Shown here piece by piece: positions 12,601 to 24,481 of a stretch of DNA of 64,000 bases. Each line of letters starts with the position of its first letter. The first letter of the stretch is position 1. Below the pieces are notes generated by a model, which was given only the letters and a program-made list of their open reading frames with translations, did no database searches and had not been told where the DNA came from. Origin of the DNA: Daedaleopsis sinensis (Eukaryota > Basidiomycota > Agaricomycetes > Polyporales > Polyporaceae); contig CM066300.1 in assembly GCA_033807695.1 (NCBI GenBank), positions 3,286,001 to 3,350,000 on the forward strand. Direction: 5' to 3'. The translations under genes were made by a program, and so were the position numbers.

Positions 12601-13707
12601 GAGGGCATTCATACAACGAACCATTCATCCATGCTACAGTTCTTGGAAGCGAGTAAGCTTGATCAGCATTTGCGCTGTAGACATGGAGCTCTGAGTATTC
12701 AACATTTCCAGGTAGCTCCACAATCTCTTCGAGGTGTTAGGTAAATTCCGAGACTGTCGGTTGCAGGAAGACTCACTTGGTGCAGTGTCCCGATAACTCG
12801 CGAACAAAGCAGAAAAAACGCGACCCCCTTCTTCAGATCGTCTGTCGGGAATGCCAATGAACTGGTATATCCTGGTTGCCGTGGTCACCAGTATGAGGGC
12901 TCTCTTGGGATCCAGGGGAGGAAACATGTCGAACTTCAGGCCTGTCACCGGATGCCGTTCGGGCAGAGTGAATACGGGTTGGAGGTACCTCTCCTGAGAC
13001 TTGAAGAAGTCCTCTTCCGCATCCAGAACTGCCTCGTATATTGTGCCATTCCTTGCACCAATCAACATCTCCCTTGTCGAGGTGGAATGCGAGGACGACA
13101 AGAGTGCTGCCTTGTTCCATGCGACACTCTCAATCACCATCTTGAAGCTCTTCAGCTGTCTGGGTTTCTTCCATCCCTTATAGAAATACCAGTTCTCGCC
13201 TTGGAGTGATGTCACGAGGAGATGTCGGCCGGATGGGTCGAGGAAGAGTTTATGGATAGAGAACTCGGTGGACTTGCGGGGAATTTGAATGCGAATAAAC
13301 TGGTCTCCACGAGAAAGTTCAATCTGGATGATCAGGTTTGTGGCGAGTCCTATGTACAGTGTGTCGGATGATATGACGAGGGAGAGGATGGGCGCGGACA
13401 GAGGGCATTGGACTTCGCCAAGCTGGAAGATAGGTGCGGCGGGGGGTGCGGCTTCCACCTGGTCCTATCTAGATGTATAGGGCTCCGTGTGGCATGAAGA
13501 CAAGAGAGACGTACTTGGAACATATCAGCACGGGTATCATCCTGGTCGTATGGCGAAGGTTCAAACCCTTCGTATTGAAGCGGCGGGAGGGAGCCCTGCG
13601 CGAACGTTGAGCCTGGTGCAGGTGCAGACGCATGCTCTACATCTGCAGCAATTTCGTCAATGTCGTTCACAGATAATTGAACAAAGATACGAACATTCGT
13701 CGAACAT
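9690..13707 (-). CDS. VPS18: Vacuolar sorting protein Vps18/Pep3 (CORVET/HOPS core)
   Basis: Vps18 is a core subunit of the CORVET and HOPS tethers that drive endosome and vacuole fusion. Twelve minus-strand exons join in phase to 1103 residues: 13707-13695, 13642-13515, 13458-12777, 12726-12622, 12569-12319, 12268-12101, 12046-11849, 11796-11623, 11566-11405, 11349-10748, 10651-10321 and 10187-9690. The N-terminal third is the Pep3/Vps18 beta-propeller region (ENWYFY, PVTGLKFDMFPP). The middle is alpha-solenoid, including DLDYALRLCKQGGRIQPCVH and KGDLELAK. The C-terminal RING-like zinc finger has C909-x2-C912, C926-HHTFH-ADC and C1077-x2-C1080, with a 140-residue insertion before the last pair, as is usual for Vps18. 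The first exon is only 13 nt (MFDE plus one base); I inferred it from a good GT-AG pair, and without it the frame has no ATG upstream of residue 40. Confidence 0.92.
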
Positions 13708-14385
13708 CGTAGTCGGAGCTACACTGCGCGTATACTTCCTACAGTTCTCGACAAGGTTACGTTCCCAAGAATGCTTGCGTAACGAGCACCGTAAAGCGAG
13801 ACTAGCGTTGTGCGCTGTGCGAAGAAGAGGACAGAGGACTCAGAAGGGGGCCCGGCGAGTGTGCAAGTACGAACTTTAACGGAACAAGTATCAGTGCTGA
13901 GTGCATCTCTGTACAATGCATTCATGCGCTCATGCGCAGGCGCCAGATGATTAGTCTCACGTAATACCGCGAACGGCTCAGACTCCTGAAAGCTCTTGGA
14001 GGATCGCTTTCGTTCTCTCTCCTCCTCCAGTGCACGCAGATGCTGACGGTTGGCTGACGGTCTTCGCTGCGTGCGCGCTCTGAAGTCACTAGTCAGTGCT
14101 CAGGCCAAGGCTCTTCATGTTTGTAGGTGACCGTCCCTCCTAACGCTTACTTACTACTAGCAATCAAGCGTGAACAGATGCTAAGATCATGTAAAGGCAC
14201 AGCACACCTGCGAGCGAAACATTAACCTTAAGGGGATATCTCTAGGTTAGCCTCCTCCCCTCTTCCAGGTCCCACAGCGCGGCTGCCCGACGGATAATCG
14301 TCATCTTCGCACTGCCGGCCCGTTTCGCTCGTGATCTTATATCAACGCAGCGATGTGCATCTCGAATTCGCGGTAGCTGAACAGA
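13708..14385. other. Divergent intergenic region VPS18-P450
   Basis: This 678-base gap holds the VPS18 promoter on one side and the first P450 promoter on the other. A weak TATA-like CTTATATC lies near 14336-14343, about 45 bases before the P450 ATG. No gene is seen. Confidence 0.5.
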
Positions 14386-16737
14386 ATGCACCCTCTGCTA
14401 CTCTTTGCGATTGCATGCGTTGCCGTCGTCGTCGAGCTCGTTCGGCGGCGGCGTTACAGGTCACTCAAGCATATTCAAGGGCCTCCTGTACCCTCTTGGC
14501 TACTCGGTGAGTACCCATGGTGACCCTCTCCTCTCCACTCAAACAATGTAGCTGATGTAGCTTGTAGGACATGACTTCGTCTTGTCTCATCAGGAGGAAG
14601 TCGGGCAATATGACTTCGCATGGCTAGAAGAATATGGTGCAACCTGGCGTATCGGTGGCTACTTTGGGGTATAATCTCAGTCTATCATGCTAAATACGAC
14701 CATTGACTAGTAGCTCTTCTCTGATATAGAATGATACCCTCATGAGCGCGGACCCCAAGGTGGGTACATACGGTGTACTGTACCTGAGATTTACATGCTC
14801 AATCGTTGCAGGTTATTCAACACGTCCTACACAAATCAGGTTATAACTATCCCAAACGACGTGACTTGAGCAAGATGGCTGAGGTCTTCGCTGGAGGGCC
14901 GGGGATCACATCAGTAGGCGGTGGGTTACATGCATCGTCTATTCATGATGCCATATCTAACGGTCTGCTCAAAGGCGATGTTCATCAACGTCAACGCAAG
15001 ATCATGAATCCTGCTTTCAGTGCCGCACAACTGCGCGGGTTTTTGCCTCTCTTCCAGTCAATTGGTTCGAAGGTTAGAAGCCTATGTTGACGTTCTATGT
15101 ATAGATTTGACTAACACATTCCCGAATAGTTGTGCGACAAGTTTGAGAAGGAGGTTGTCATAACTCCTGACAAGACAGTGTTTGTCAACAAATGGCTAGC
15201 CAGGGCTACTCTCGACATTCTTGGTGCAGGTGAGTCTTCCGCGCATAATGAGCTTGCTGCCCGTGGTAAAGCGTCTCACAGCTGCATTTGACTACGATTA
15301 TGGCGGTTTGGATCAGACTGAGAGCGCCTTGGCAAACTCGTACAGCACGCTGTTGTGAGTCAATTGTGGTTAAGTGCCATGATATCGCATTGAATAGCTG
15401 CATAGCGTCGATGCAGCCCTGTATCCTACGAAGTTCGCTTTGCTGTTCAGAACCTCGTGGCATTACCTCCCGGACTGGGTGATCAGCCTGCTCAAGCGCA
15501 TGCCGTCCAAACAGCTCCGCCGTGTGGCACACACCAGCAGCCTCTTCCGAGAAGTAGCCGGCAGATTGCTGAAGGAGAAGGAATCCGAGATACACGCCAA
15601 GGTAGAGGATGGCCACAAGGATATTCTGACCATTCTCGGTAACTTTTCCATCTCACACTCCCCGGAATGGTACTAACACGTACACATCTTCAGCAAAAGC
15701 AAACGCTGCAGAGGAGCCGAAAGCAAGGCTCAGCGATGACGAGATGAAAGCCCAGATGCAGACCCTTACCCTTGCTGGTCATGAGACTACTGCGAGCACA
15801 GTTTCATACATGTTATGGGAGTTAGCCAGGAATCCGGAGTACCAGACGAAGATGCGTGCAGAAGTCCGCGCGGCGCGTGAGGCTATGCGTACTCGGGGAG
15901 ACATTCGCTTTACCGAGGAGGATTTGGACTCTATGGTTCTGTTGAACAATGCTATAAAGGTGGGTCGTGGCAGCTCTGTAGATGTCCGTGCTTCTCAACA
16001 TCAATTTCTGCTCAGGAGACCCTTCGGTATCATGCACTTCTTCCCGTTATTCAACGATACGCTCTGCAGGATGATATCATACCCCTTCAATATCCTATCA
16101 TATCGACCACCGGCAAGGTGGTGGACGCGATCCCCATCAAGGCTGGTCAATGGGTCGCTCTGTCCATCTGTGGCTATCATCGGTATGTGGTCTGTTCATC
16201 GTCTGTATGACCCCTGACCACGACGCTGATATATTCACGATGCTAGCCTGACATCTGTGTGGGGCGAGGACGCTCATGTTTGGAATCCCGACCGATTCTG
16301 GAAGATCGAACCCGCTGTCCAAACGAAGGTCGGCGTATATGCTAACCTGTGAGCATATGAACCTGCCATATTCGTAGAGAGATTCTGATGATTATTCGCG
16401 CAGTGCCACTTTCTGTGAGTACCTCGATCCACCCAATTCATTAGTATATCTCACCTTTTCGCTCGTGATAGCTGGCGGAGTTCGAGCTTGCATCGGCTGG
16501 CGTTTCTCGTACGTATTTCAACCACACCCTGGCTATTCCCCTTCTGATACAACACCACAAAGCCTCATTGAGATGCAAACTCTCGTCGCTGAGCTGATCG
16601 AAAAGTTCGAGTTCTCCCTGCCGAAAGACGATGTCTACGAAATCCAGCGGGTCCCTGCGGGCGTCATGGTCCCTCTGGTACGCGGCAAGTGGCACCTCGG
16701 CTCGGTTATACCGTTGTGCGTCGCTTCGGCGGAGTAA
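14386..16737 (+). CDS. Cytochrome P450 monooxygenase (tandem copy 1)
   Basis: This is a membrane-anchored microsomal-type P450, likely a haem-thiolate monooxygenase of secondary or xenobiotic metabolism; the substrate is unknown. Fourteen exons give 540 residues: 14386-14506, 14568-14668, 14730-14759, 14812-14920, 14975-15072, 15130-15229, 15282-15354, 15406-15638, 15694-15959, 16016-16182, 16247-16348, 16404-16414, 16472-16508 and 16563-16737. An N-terminal hydrophobic helix (about 2-16) is followed by RRRR and a proline-rich hinge. The I-helix motif AGHETTAS lies at about 316, the K-helix ETLR at 378-381, the PERF-like WNPDRFW downstream, and the haem loop F470-SGGVRA-C477-IG. One exon is only 11 nt. 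All catalytic motifs are intact, so the gene looks functional. It is the tandem paralogue of the gene starting at 17626. I have not assigned a CYP family. Confidence 0.9.
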
Positions 16738-17625
16738 AGTTGTGGATTGGACATGTCTTGCGTGTTTCCCTTTCCCGTGTATTTCAAGTTACCTTAGGTG
16801 TGGCGACTTCGTTGTGTCATGTCGCAAAATACTCTGACTTCAACAAAATCCTAACATCCCAAGCAGCTGGACTGTATCGGGTCGGCATGCACGAATTCGT
16901 GATTACGCCCACCTTTACTTTACACCATGTTTTCAACACTCATCTTGTGTTTTTAGCACGTATACTATTGTCTCGCGGCTCCAGGGATACAACGCATGCA
17001 GCACACATATAATATTACGAAGTCCCCGCCGGCCGCCGTCCTACCGATGGTAAGCTTGTTGCTGCGAAATATTTGTACCATGTGAGCGAAGCCTTCCCAC
17101 CATAGACAGGTTTACCCGAGCTGACACTTGGACTGCTACATCATACGGTCTTCTTTGTAGTTCACCCACGCGTTCCGCAGTCCAGATGGCTCCAAACGCT
17201 CACACCATACGTGATCGGTGACGGTCATGCTCTTTATCCGTGCTCGACCACTCCAATTCTGCAAGGACAAGGAATCAAGTTGGACCACCCATCAAACAGG
17301 CATGTGGAGCTCAAGCTGCTCGTGGTTTGATATGGAGAGCAAGATGGATTCTTTCGACCTCTCGATATCTCACTAGGGCGGTGATCGTTCTCATGGCTTA
17401 AGTGAAGGGTCTTCTATCAATAGTAGCCGTTCGGGGTGAGCCCGGCTAAGCAACAGATGTCCAAAGAACTGACATGCAGATATATTATCATATAGCTACG
17501 GCTAGGTAAACCTGTTAGTGTCAGCGGCGCGATTTCCGTGTGCGTATATAAGGCGAGAGTATGGGAACGCGGGCGAACGACAGCTATCCGACCTGTCCTC
17601 TGATCGACGTTCCCTTGTTGTCACG
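16738..17625. other. Intergenic region between tandem P450 genes
   Basis: These 888 bases separate the two P450s. They hold the 3' UTR of the first and the promoter of the second, including a good TATA box at 17545. No coding remnant of a third P450 copy was found. Confidence 0.6.
17545..17551 (+). promoter_or_regulatory. TATA box of second P450 gene
   Basis: A TATATAA motif lies about 75 bases upstream of the ATG at 17626, a reasonable distance for a fungal core promoter with a short 5' UTR. It is a motif match only. Confidence 0.45.
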
Positions 17626-20090
17626 ATGCAGGTGTTCCTTTTGACCATACTATTCACTGTAGTCACAGCCTTGGTCGCTGTGCTGCGACGTCGTCGTCAC
17701 CGCTCCCTCAAGAATATCCGAGGACCGACGCCGCCATCTTGGATATTTGGTATGTACTCGTCGTGTTGGTATGCCGAGTGGCTCTCAGCGCTGACCGTGA
17801 CGGGAATCATCATTGTAGGACATGATGTCGCCATTAATCGCCAAAGCGAAGTTGGTGAACTCGATTTCGAATGGATGAACGAGTATGGCTCTGCTTGGCG
17901 GATCGGAGGTCATCTCGGTGTAAGCTAACTCTATATCATGAAGCGTCCTCTACTAATACGCCTGATATCCAGACCGATGTGCTGATGATCGCGGATGCTA
18001 AGGTGAAGCATCCCTTGCCCGCATACTGGTCGTACCTAATACTAGACAGGCTATGCAACATGTCTTTCACAAGTCCGGTTACAACTACGTCAAGCGACGG
18101 GACATGGACACTCTAACAAGGCTGTTCCTCGGCCCTGGCATTGTGGCTGCTAAAGGTGAAGACATATCAACACTGCGCCCTTCCGGATCGACACTGAGAT
18201 TATGTATGAATCCCTTATCATCATAGGAGAGACCCATCAGCGACACCGGAAGATCATGAACCCCGCGTTTAGTGCCCCTCAGCTACGCACTTTCCTTGGG
18301 CTGTTCCAAGATATCGGGCAAAAGGTGCGTGTGACTATTCACCTTCAAGTTGCGAGCGCGGATGTCGAGACTATGGCGTTCGCGTAGATGTGCGAGATAT
18401 GGAAGAACGAAGTCGTCGACTCCACCCCGAAGACCGTGTTGGTCAACAAGTGGTTGGCTAGAACTACGTTGGATATTATAGGCGCAGGTAGATTCCGAGA
18501 CGTCATTTTGCGTGATAGCTTGCTGACCAGGGCTCCCGCGTTAGCCGCCTTCGACTATGATTACGGCGCATTGGACAACACCGAAAGTGAGCTCTCCAAG
18601 GTCTATGGTGACCTCTTGTGAGTCGCCCATGCTTTGAAGTGTCTGCAAACAGCGACTGACGCCATATGCCATATTGGTGTAGCATCGACACTGCTCTTCA
18701 CATTCCGAAATGGTTGATTTTCTACCGGACCATGTGGAACTATCTACCGGACTGGATCTTGCAATTTGTCGGCTTGACTCCGACAAAGGAGCATCGCCGT
18801 ATCCGTCGCACTAACAAAGTTATTCGCAAGATCGGCGCAAGACTCCTTGGCGAGAAAGTGCAGGAAGTTTCGGGCAAAGCCAGTGACTGGCAGAAGGACG
18901 TTCTGAGCATTCTAAGTGAGTCGGCCGAATTGTTCTTGGTCGCAGAAACAACACCTGATAGTATATATCGGAAAGTCAAGGCAAACGTGTCGGAAGATCC
19001 TAGAACGCGACTACAAGATGAGGAAATGATGGCGCAGATGCAGTCACTGACATTTGCTGGCCACGAGACAACCGCAAGCACACTCTCTTGGATGCTTTGG
19101 GAGCTTGCTAAGCATCCCGAGTACCAAGCCAGGATGCGCGCAGAGATCAGGGCTACTCGTGCAGCAGTCGTGGCGCGTGGAGACGACCGATTCACAATCG
19201 ACGATCTTGACTCCATGACTACAGTCTTGAACGCAATCAAGGTCCGTTGGCCTATTACATTATAAGTGTCAGCGCAAAATGGCCCTAACTCAAACCCAAT
19301 CTGTTGGCATAGGAAACTCTCCGGTTCCATCCAATCGTCTTCAACCTTCAGCGGGTTGCAGCCAAGGATGACATTATCCCTCTAGCTGAGCCTATTTGCA
19401 CTGCAACTGGGGAGATGATCGATGCTATCCCCGTCAAGGCTGGGCAATGGATCAACGCTTCAGTGTGTGCATATAACAGGTACGCATCACTGTTTGCGAA
19501 GGTAGTGGACAGAACGCTGATGTCGAGTCAGGCTACCTTCGGTATGGGGAGAAGATGCAGACAGCTGGGACCCAGACCGTTTCCTCAGGATCGACCCGGC
19601 CAAACAGACCCGAGTCGGAGTGTTTGCCAACTTGTATGTTTTCTATTATGTTGAAGACACCACTTGTATACTGACAACACTCGTACAGAATGACCTTTGG
19701 TAAGTCGCTGGCAAGAATTCCATGTATCCTGTTCAGAAGTCTGACGATATATGATCGTGTGTTAGCTGCTGGAGTTCGAGGATGTATCGGGTGGGTGTCA
19801 TTCTGGGTTCATTGTCGACACTACGCTGATAAGCTCGTTGAATGATTTTTAAGATGGCGATTCTCGTATGTGACTCCAGGACCCCAATCTATTCGACGTT
19901 GCTGATGTTCTATTACAGACTGATCGAGATGCAAGCACTTGCTTCTGAACTCTTGGAGAAGTATGAGTTTAGACTGCCGAAGGAGGCGTTTGAGATCGTC
20001 CGCGTTCCTGCGGGTCTCATGATACCGCTCGTGCGGGATAGGATGGATTTGGGGGTAGCTATGCCACTCACTGTCTCGGTGGCGCAGTGA
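17626..20090 (+). CDS. Cytochrome P450 monooxygenase (tandem copy 2)
   Basis: This close paralogue of the upstream P450 has 539 residues in fifteen exons: 17626-17749, 17819-17919, 17973-18002, 18050-18155, 18227-18324, 18388-18487, 18545-18617, 18683-18915, 18976-19241, 19313-19479, 19532-19633, 19689-19699, 19766-19790, 19854-19865 and 19919-20090. Ten consecutive internal exons apart from the fourth match the first copy in length exactly, which shows tandem duplication. The N-terminal anchor, I-helix AGHETTAS (about 316), ETLR (378-381), WDPDRFL and haem loop F470-xAGVRG-C477-IG are intact. An additional intron (19791-19853) splits the loop directly after Cys-Ile-Gly, where copy 1 has none, leaving a 12-nt exon for WRF. 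The junction 18916-18975 is the least certain. The substrate is unknown. Confidence 0.88.
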
Positions 20091-20451
20091 GGGACTCGGA
20101 AGAACCATGTCGAGAACATGTCGATGACTATATATTGTCTCCCTTCTTCAGTTGGCTTGGGACGCTCGAATAATATGTTGCTACAACTGTTCTCCTTCGG
20201 CGAGCAATCTATGTATGTGACAACATTCGCTAGTAGGCTCCTGTGGTTTGCCTTTCACTACACCTACCAAATTGGGTTCTATCGTATACTCGATCGGCGT
20301 CAACGAGTTGGTGTGAGCTCAGCGCGCGTGGACCCCATCACTACCTGCAACATCCACTACATGCCTTGCAATCCTCCTTAGCACAATCCTTGGCACAGTC
20401 GAAAGGCTGTCATTTCGCTACACGCATTATTGCATCGTCAAGGATTATATT
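20091..20451. other. Intergenic region P450-NRDE2
   Basis: This 361-base gap carries the P450 3' UTR and the NRDE2 leader. No further element is recognised. Confidence 0.6.
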
Positions 20452-23400
20452 ATGTCTGCACCGTCATTCTCATCCTTTCCGGCATCATTCGCATCCTTCC
20501 CAGAAGCAGGGCCTAGTAGCGATGCACTACCACGGGAGAAGGAGAAGAAGCGAGAGAAGAAACATAAACATCACAGGAAACAGAAGGGCGAAGAGGGATC
20601 TGAGGGTGAAGCGGATAGGAGGAGGAAGAGACAGAAGCATGGAGAGGATAGGAATAGGGAAGGGGCGGAAAGCATAGGTGCGCGGCGAAGCAGTCGTTCT
20701 CGCTCTCGCTCCCGGACAACAAGCAATCGCCCTAGCTTTGTCGATGACGAGCGGAAGAAGGAGGATGAAGACAGATCGCAACGTCAAGAACATCCCGACG
20801 GGCCTAGCGTGAAGAAGGGATTGGTCTACTTCACAGACAGGAAGGGGGACCCGCTGAACGTTCGTTATGGTGGACTTTATGCTGGTGATGTGCCAAAGCA
20901 CCGGCTTGTGGGTCGTAAGTTGCATGCCTAATCCTTCAGCGACGACTAACCAAATGTAAGATGGTCGCAAGGTACTTGGTTTAAGCCCTGCATTATCCGT
21001 TGTGCATCGAGGGCGTGGAGGCGTCGAAGTCGGGCCCTTTGGTCGGCGGAAGGTTGGTGTTACAACTTCGTGTGCTATTGTCGTACTCAACTTGGCTCCT
21101 GTCTGGTAGATCCCCGCGTTGACGGACTCAAGCTCTCGTCGTCTCCTCGTGGACGGACCGAAGCGGAGGCTCCTTCCATCTTCCGAGGGCAAGTACAAAT
21201 ACTCCGAGGAGGACGGATTCATTCGTATATCCACCAACAAACCGCGTACTGAAAGCCAGGTTTACCGCGAGATTGAGCTATCCAAACAAACATACGACTC
21301 AGACGAATCCGAGCACTCAGACAATGACGCAAGTTCCGATGAAGACTCAGATACAACACCGCTAACCTCCTCAAAGTCGACGATTGCTCTACTGGAAGAG
21401 AGGCTTGCCAAGAACCCCCGCGACGTGTCGACGTGGATATCCCTCCTCTCCCACTCACTCTCAAATGTACCTATCATTTCGAAGAATGCCTCCAAAGCCA
21501 GGAACGAGATATCGCTTTCTATCATGAAGAAGGCAATATCAGCCCACCCTGATAACGGACGCTCCACGATCCTTCGATTGAAGTATCTGAGGGCTGGCGA
21601 GGAGTTATGGGAAGATATGAAGCTCCTTGCTGAGTGGGAGGATGCGCTCAAGGTGGACAGCACCGAGCTATGGATAGCATGGTTGGACTGGCGCGTGCGG
21701 CACGCGCACGACTTCTTGGATACTCTCGTCGATGATTTTACGCGCATCGCAAGGGCGCTCATGGCTCGTGGAGACGAGACGGGACTGCTGCGAGCCCAGT
21801 GGAGGACGGCTGTTGCGTTGAGGGATGCAGGTATGTACACCATCCGACTCGGTGCGTATCTGCAGTGGTTTGACACTACCATAGGTTACATCGAGCGTGC
21901 TAATGCTCTGCTCCAGGCTCAAGCTGAGATGTAAGTGACCTTCTTCTCGGTTAGCGGCGTTTGTCCTCATTGCCTACAGGTTGTTTCATATCCCACCACC
22001 GCTGTCCAGCAAGTCTTGGGACGATCAATTGGAAGCTCTAGAAGAGTTCTGGGACTCCGAGGTGCCGCGCATGGGTGAACCTGCAGCGAGCGGTTGGGCT
22101 TCATGGGAGGCTTCCAATCGCACAGAACAACCTTCCCCCTCATCACGCACAAATGTCGATGACGTCTCTCACGTGGAGGACTTATATTCAAGATGGGCAG
22201 CTTCCGAGACTAGTGCTGACCGCAAATGCACACTTTCTCTCCGCTCCGCCGACGACGACGACGAGAGCTCAGATCCATTTGCCATCGTGCTCTTCTCCGA
22301 TATACGACCACTGCTATTGCCCCTGCGTACTCGCGATGCCAAGGATGTTTTTCGACGCATGTGGCTGGCGTTTGCTGGTCTTGTCGTTCCCGGCTTCGCT
22401 GCATCTCTGTCACTGCATCCTGGAGACAACTCGGATGACCGCTGGGCTTGCTCGTCTCTTGTCTCGTCCACCCGCCTAGCATCGATATTCCCCGTCGATT
22501 CCTTTGCGAGACAACTCATCGCTGATGCCCAGGCCGGAGTGTTGATTGGGCGTGAGCGGGAGTTTGCAAGCGGATTTGGCCCGGTGAAGGACTGGACCTA
22601 TGAGACTATTGCTCTGCTTGATGCCCTGGGATCTCACAAATGGACAATGTGGTCTCGTGAAGATGTCCAGGAGGTCGATGTTGCTCGGGTTCGGGAGATA
22701 TTCAAGCAGTGCAAGCTCCCCGGAGATGAAGCTCGGTGGGATGAGTTAAATGTTACATTCGAGGCAGCAGTCAACATCAAAGGGTACGTAACAATATCGT
22801 CATTCGTTACTTGATGAAGCATGCAGGCTGATAATGACACAGTGCACTGAAGGTATCGAAGACGATACTTGCTGGCGCGCCAGACTCGTTGCCTCATTGG
22901 GCTGCACATGCTCGGTTAGAGAGTCTCCGCGGTAGGCTCGACGACGCACGGAAGGTGTATTCGACCGTGCTGAACGCTCCGTTCCAAAACCGTCCCGGTG
23001 AGGCGGCGTTGTGGTGGGACTGGGCGCAGATGGAATGGCTGGCCCGCGAGAACGACGAAGCTATGAAAGCTATCTTGCTGTCCTCCGGTATCACGGATTC
23101 AGGCCGCGTCAACATCCTGCGCGCGAAGCGTAATCTTGAAACGCGGCTCTCACAACAGCTGCTGCAATCCCCCTGGAGGGAGCGAGAACCTTGGATCAAG
23201 CTGTCTGGGCTGCTGGAACTCTTGATGTCTTCCCCGCAATCTTCCCTGGCGCTGTTCGATGCCCACATAGGCAGTCTAGGTGACGGCACTCCTGCTCAAG
23301 AGTCCCTCACGGTCGCGTCGCTGGTCATGCTCTACAATCACGCCACGGTGCTACGGAATCCGACGCCGCCGGCGCTATTCAGGGAACGGGTCGAGCGGGC

Positions 23401-24109
23401 AGTTGAGATGTACCCGAACAACACCGCAATTCTAGGCATGTTTCTGGAGGCAGAGAAGGGCCAGGGTATTTGGGGTCAGGTGCGTGCGATGCTGGGAGAG
23501 ACTGCGGCCGATGGCACAGGGAAGGAGAAGACTATCGCGAAGCGGGTGGCGGAAGTATGGGTCGCAGGTTGGGAGAAGGGCCGCTGGGAAGCGGAAATCG
23601 AGCGTGTCCGGAGCGGGCTCTCCGCTGCTGTCGAGAATGACAGGTGAGCAGACTCGTTCACAACCCAGCTGCATGCTCTGAATCTGGACTGATTGATAAA
23701 TGTTAGGACGCGGGGGAGCGCGATACTATGGAAGTTGTACGTGATGTTCGAGATACGGGCCGGGAAGCTAAAGGAGGCGAAGAAGGTGCTCTATCGCGCG
23801 GTGGGCGAATGTCCGCTGGTGAAAGGTGGGTGCTGTTGGTCGCCGCTGTTCATATGACAGGGATGTATTGATTCATCTCGGGCTACAGAACTGTATCTGA
23901 TCGCGTTTGGACCTCTGCGGGCCGTATTCGACGAGCATGAGCTGCACCAGCTGGCTGACACGATGGCAGAGCGCGGTGTACGAATGCGGGTGGGGCTGGA
24001 GGAGGTGGCTGGCGAGGTGCAAGACAATAAGGAGGAGGACAGAGAGGATGAGGAGGAGGATGAGATCGAGTACAAGGCGCGGGAGCAGAGGCGGCTAATG
24101 CCGTACTAG
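20452..24109 (+). CDS. NRDE2: Nuclear exosome regulator NRDE2
   Basis: NRDE2 is a conserved nuclear protein that works with the MTR4/exosome system in RNA surveillance and, in some organisms, nuclear RNAi. Eight exons (20452-20914, 20961-21052, 21110-21830, 21885-21930, 21980-22783, 22843-23643, 23707-23825, 23889-24109) encode 1088 residues. The first 110 residues are Lys/Arg/Glu-rich and carry nuclear-localisation-like clusters. Next come the family block KGLVYFTDRKGDPLNVRYGGLY, an acidic linker, and then the NRDE-2 domain starting around ALLEERLAKNPRDVSTWISL and continuing through LRLKYLR and LWIAWLDWR. The rest is HAT/TPR-like helical repeats (ALWWDWAQMEWL, ILWKLYVMFEIRAGKLKEAK). The tail is acidic. 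All introns close in phase. Assignment is by recognisable domain order. Confidence 0.88.
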
Positions 24110-24481
24110 CACGTGTATTTGGCAGTGTTTGTACGCGGAGGGAGTGTTTGTGCGCCACGGCCCACGGACTGGACTGGTGGAGACAAGACCCACGCGCGAA
24201 TTCCCACCGCCAACGCTGTTTGCACACCTCCCTCGTCTCCTCCCTCTACACGAGGCATCCCGCCGTTTTTTCTGCCACCGTCGCCCCCGCACATCGCCAG
24301 CAACTCCGGCGCATCCTTTGTCTCTCTCTCTCTTCTCTACCGCCATCGCCGCCGCACTCCATGAACGGCCAATAAATCACCTTCCGCTCCCTCTCTATCG
24401 AACTCTACCGACAGCTACACCCTAATCTCTGCCGTCTGCGGCCTAATATCTGTGCAACAACTAGGCTACTGTTCCACCACC
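24110..24481. other. Intergenic region NRDE2-BYR4
   Basis: A 372-base pyrimidine-rich stretch (CT-rich near 24235-24430) typical of a fungal promoter and 5' UTR. No gene is seen. Confidence 0.6.

Noticed and set aside
14386..20090. Secondary-metabolite gene cluster around the P450 pair
   Set aside because: Flanking genes are VPS18 and NRDE2, both housekeeping; no synthase, transporter or regulator lies beside the P450s.
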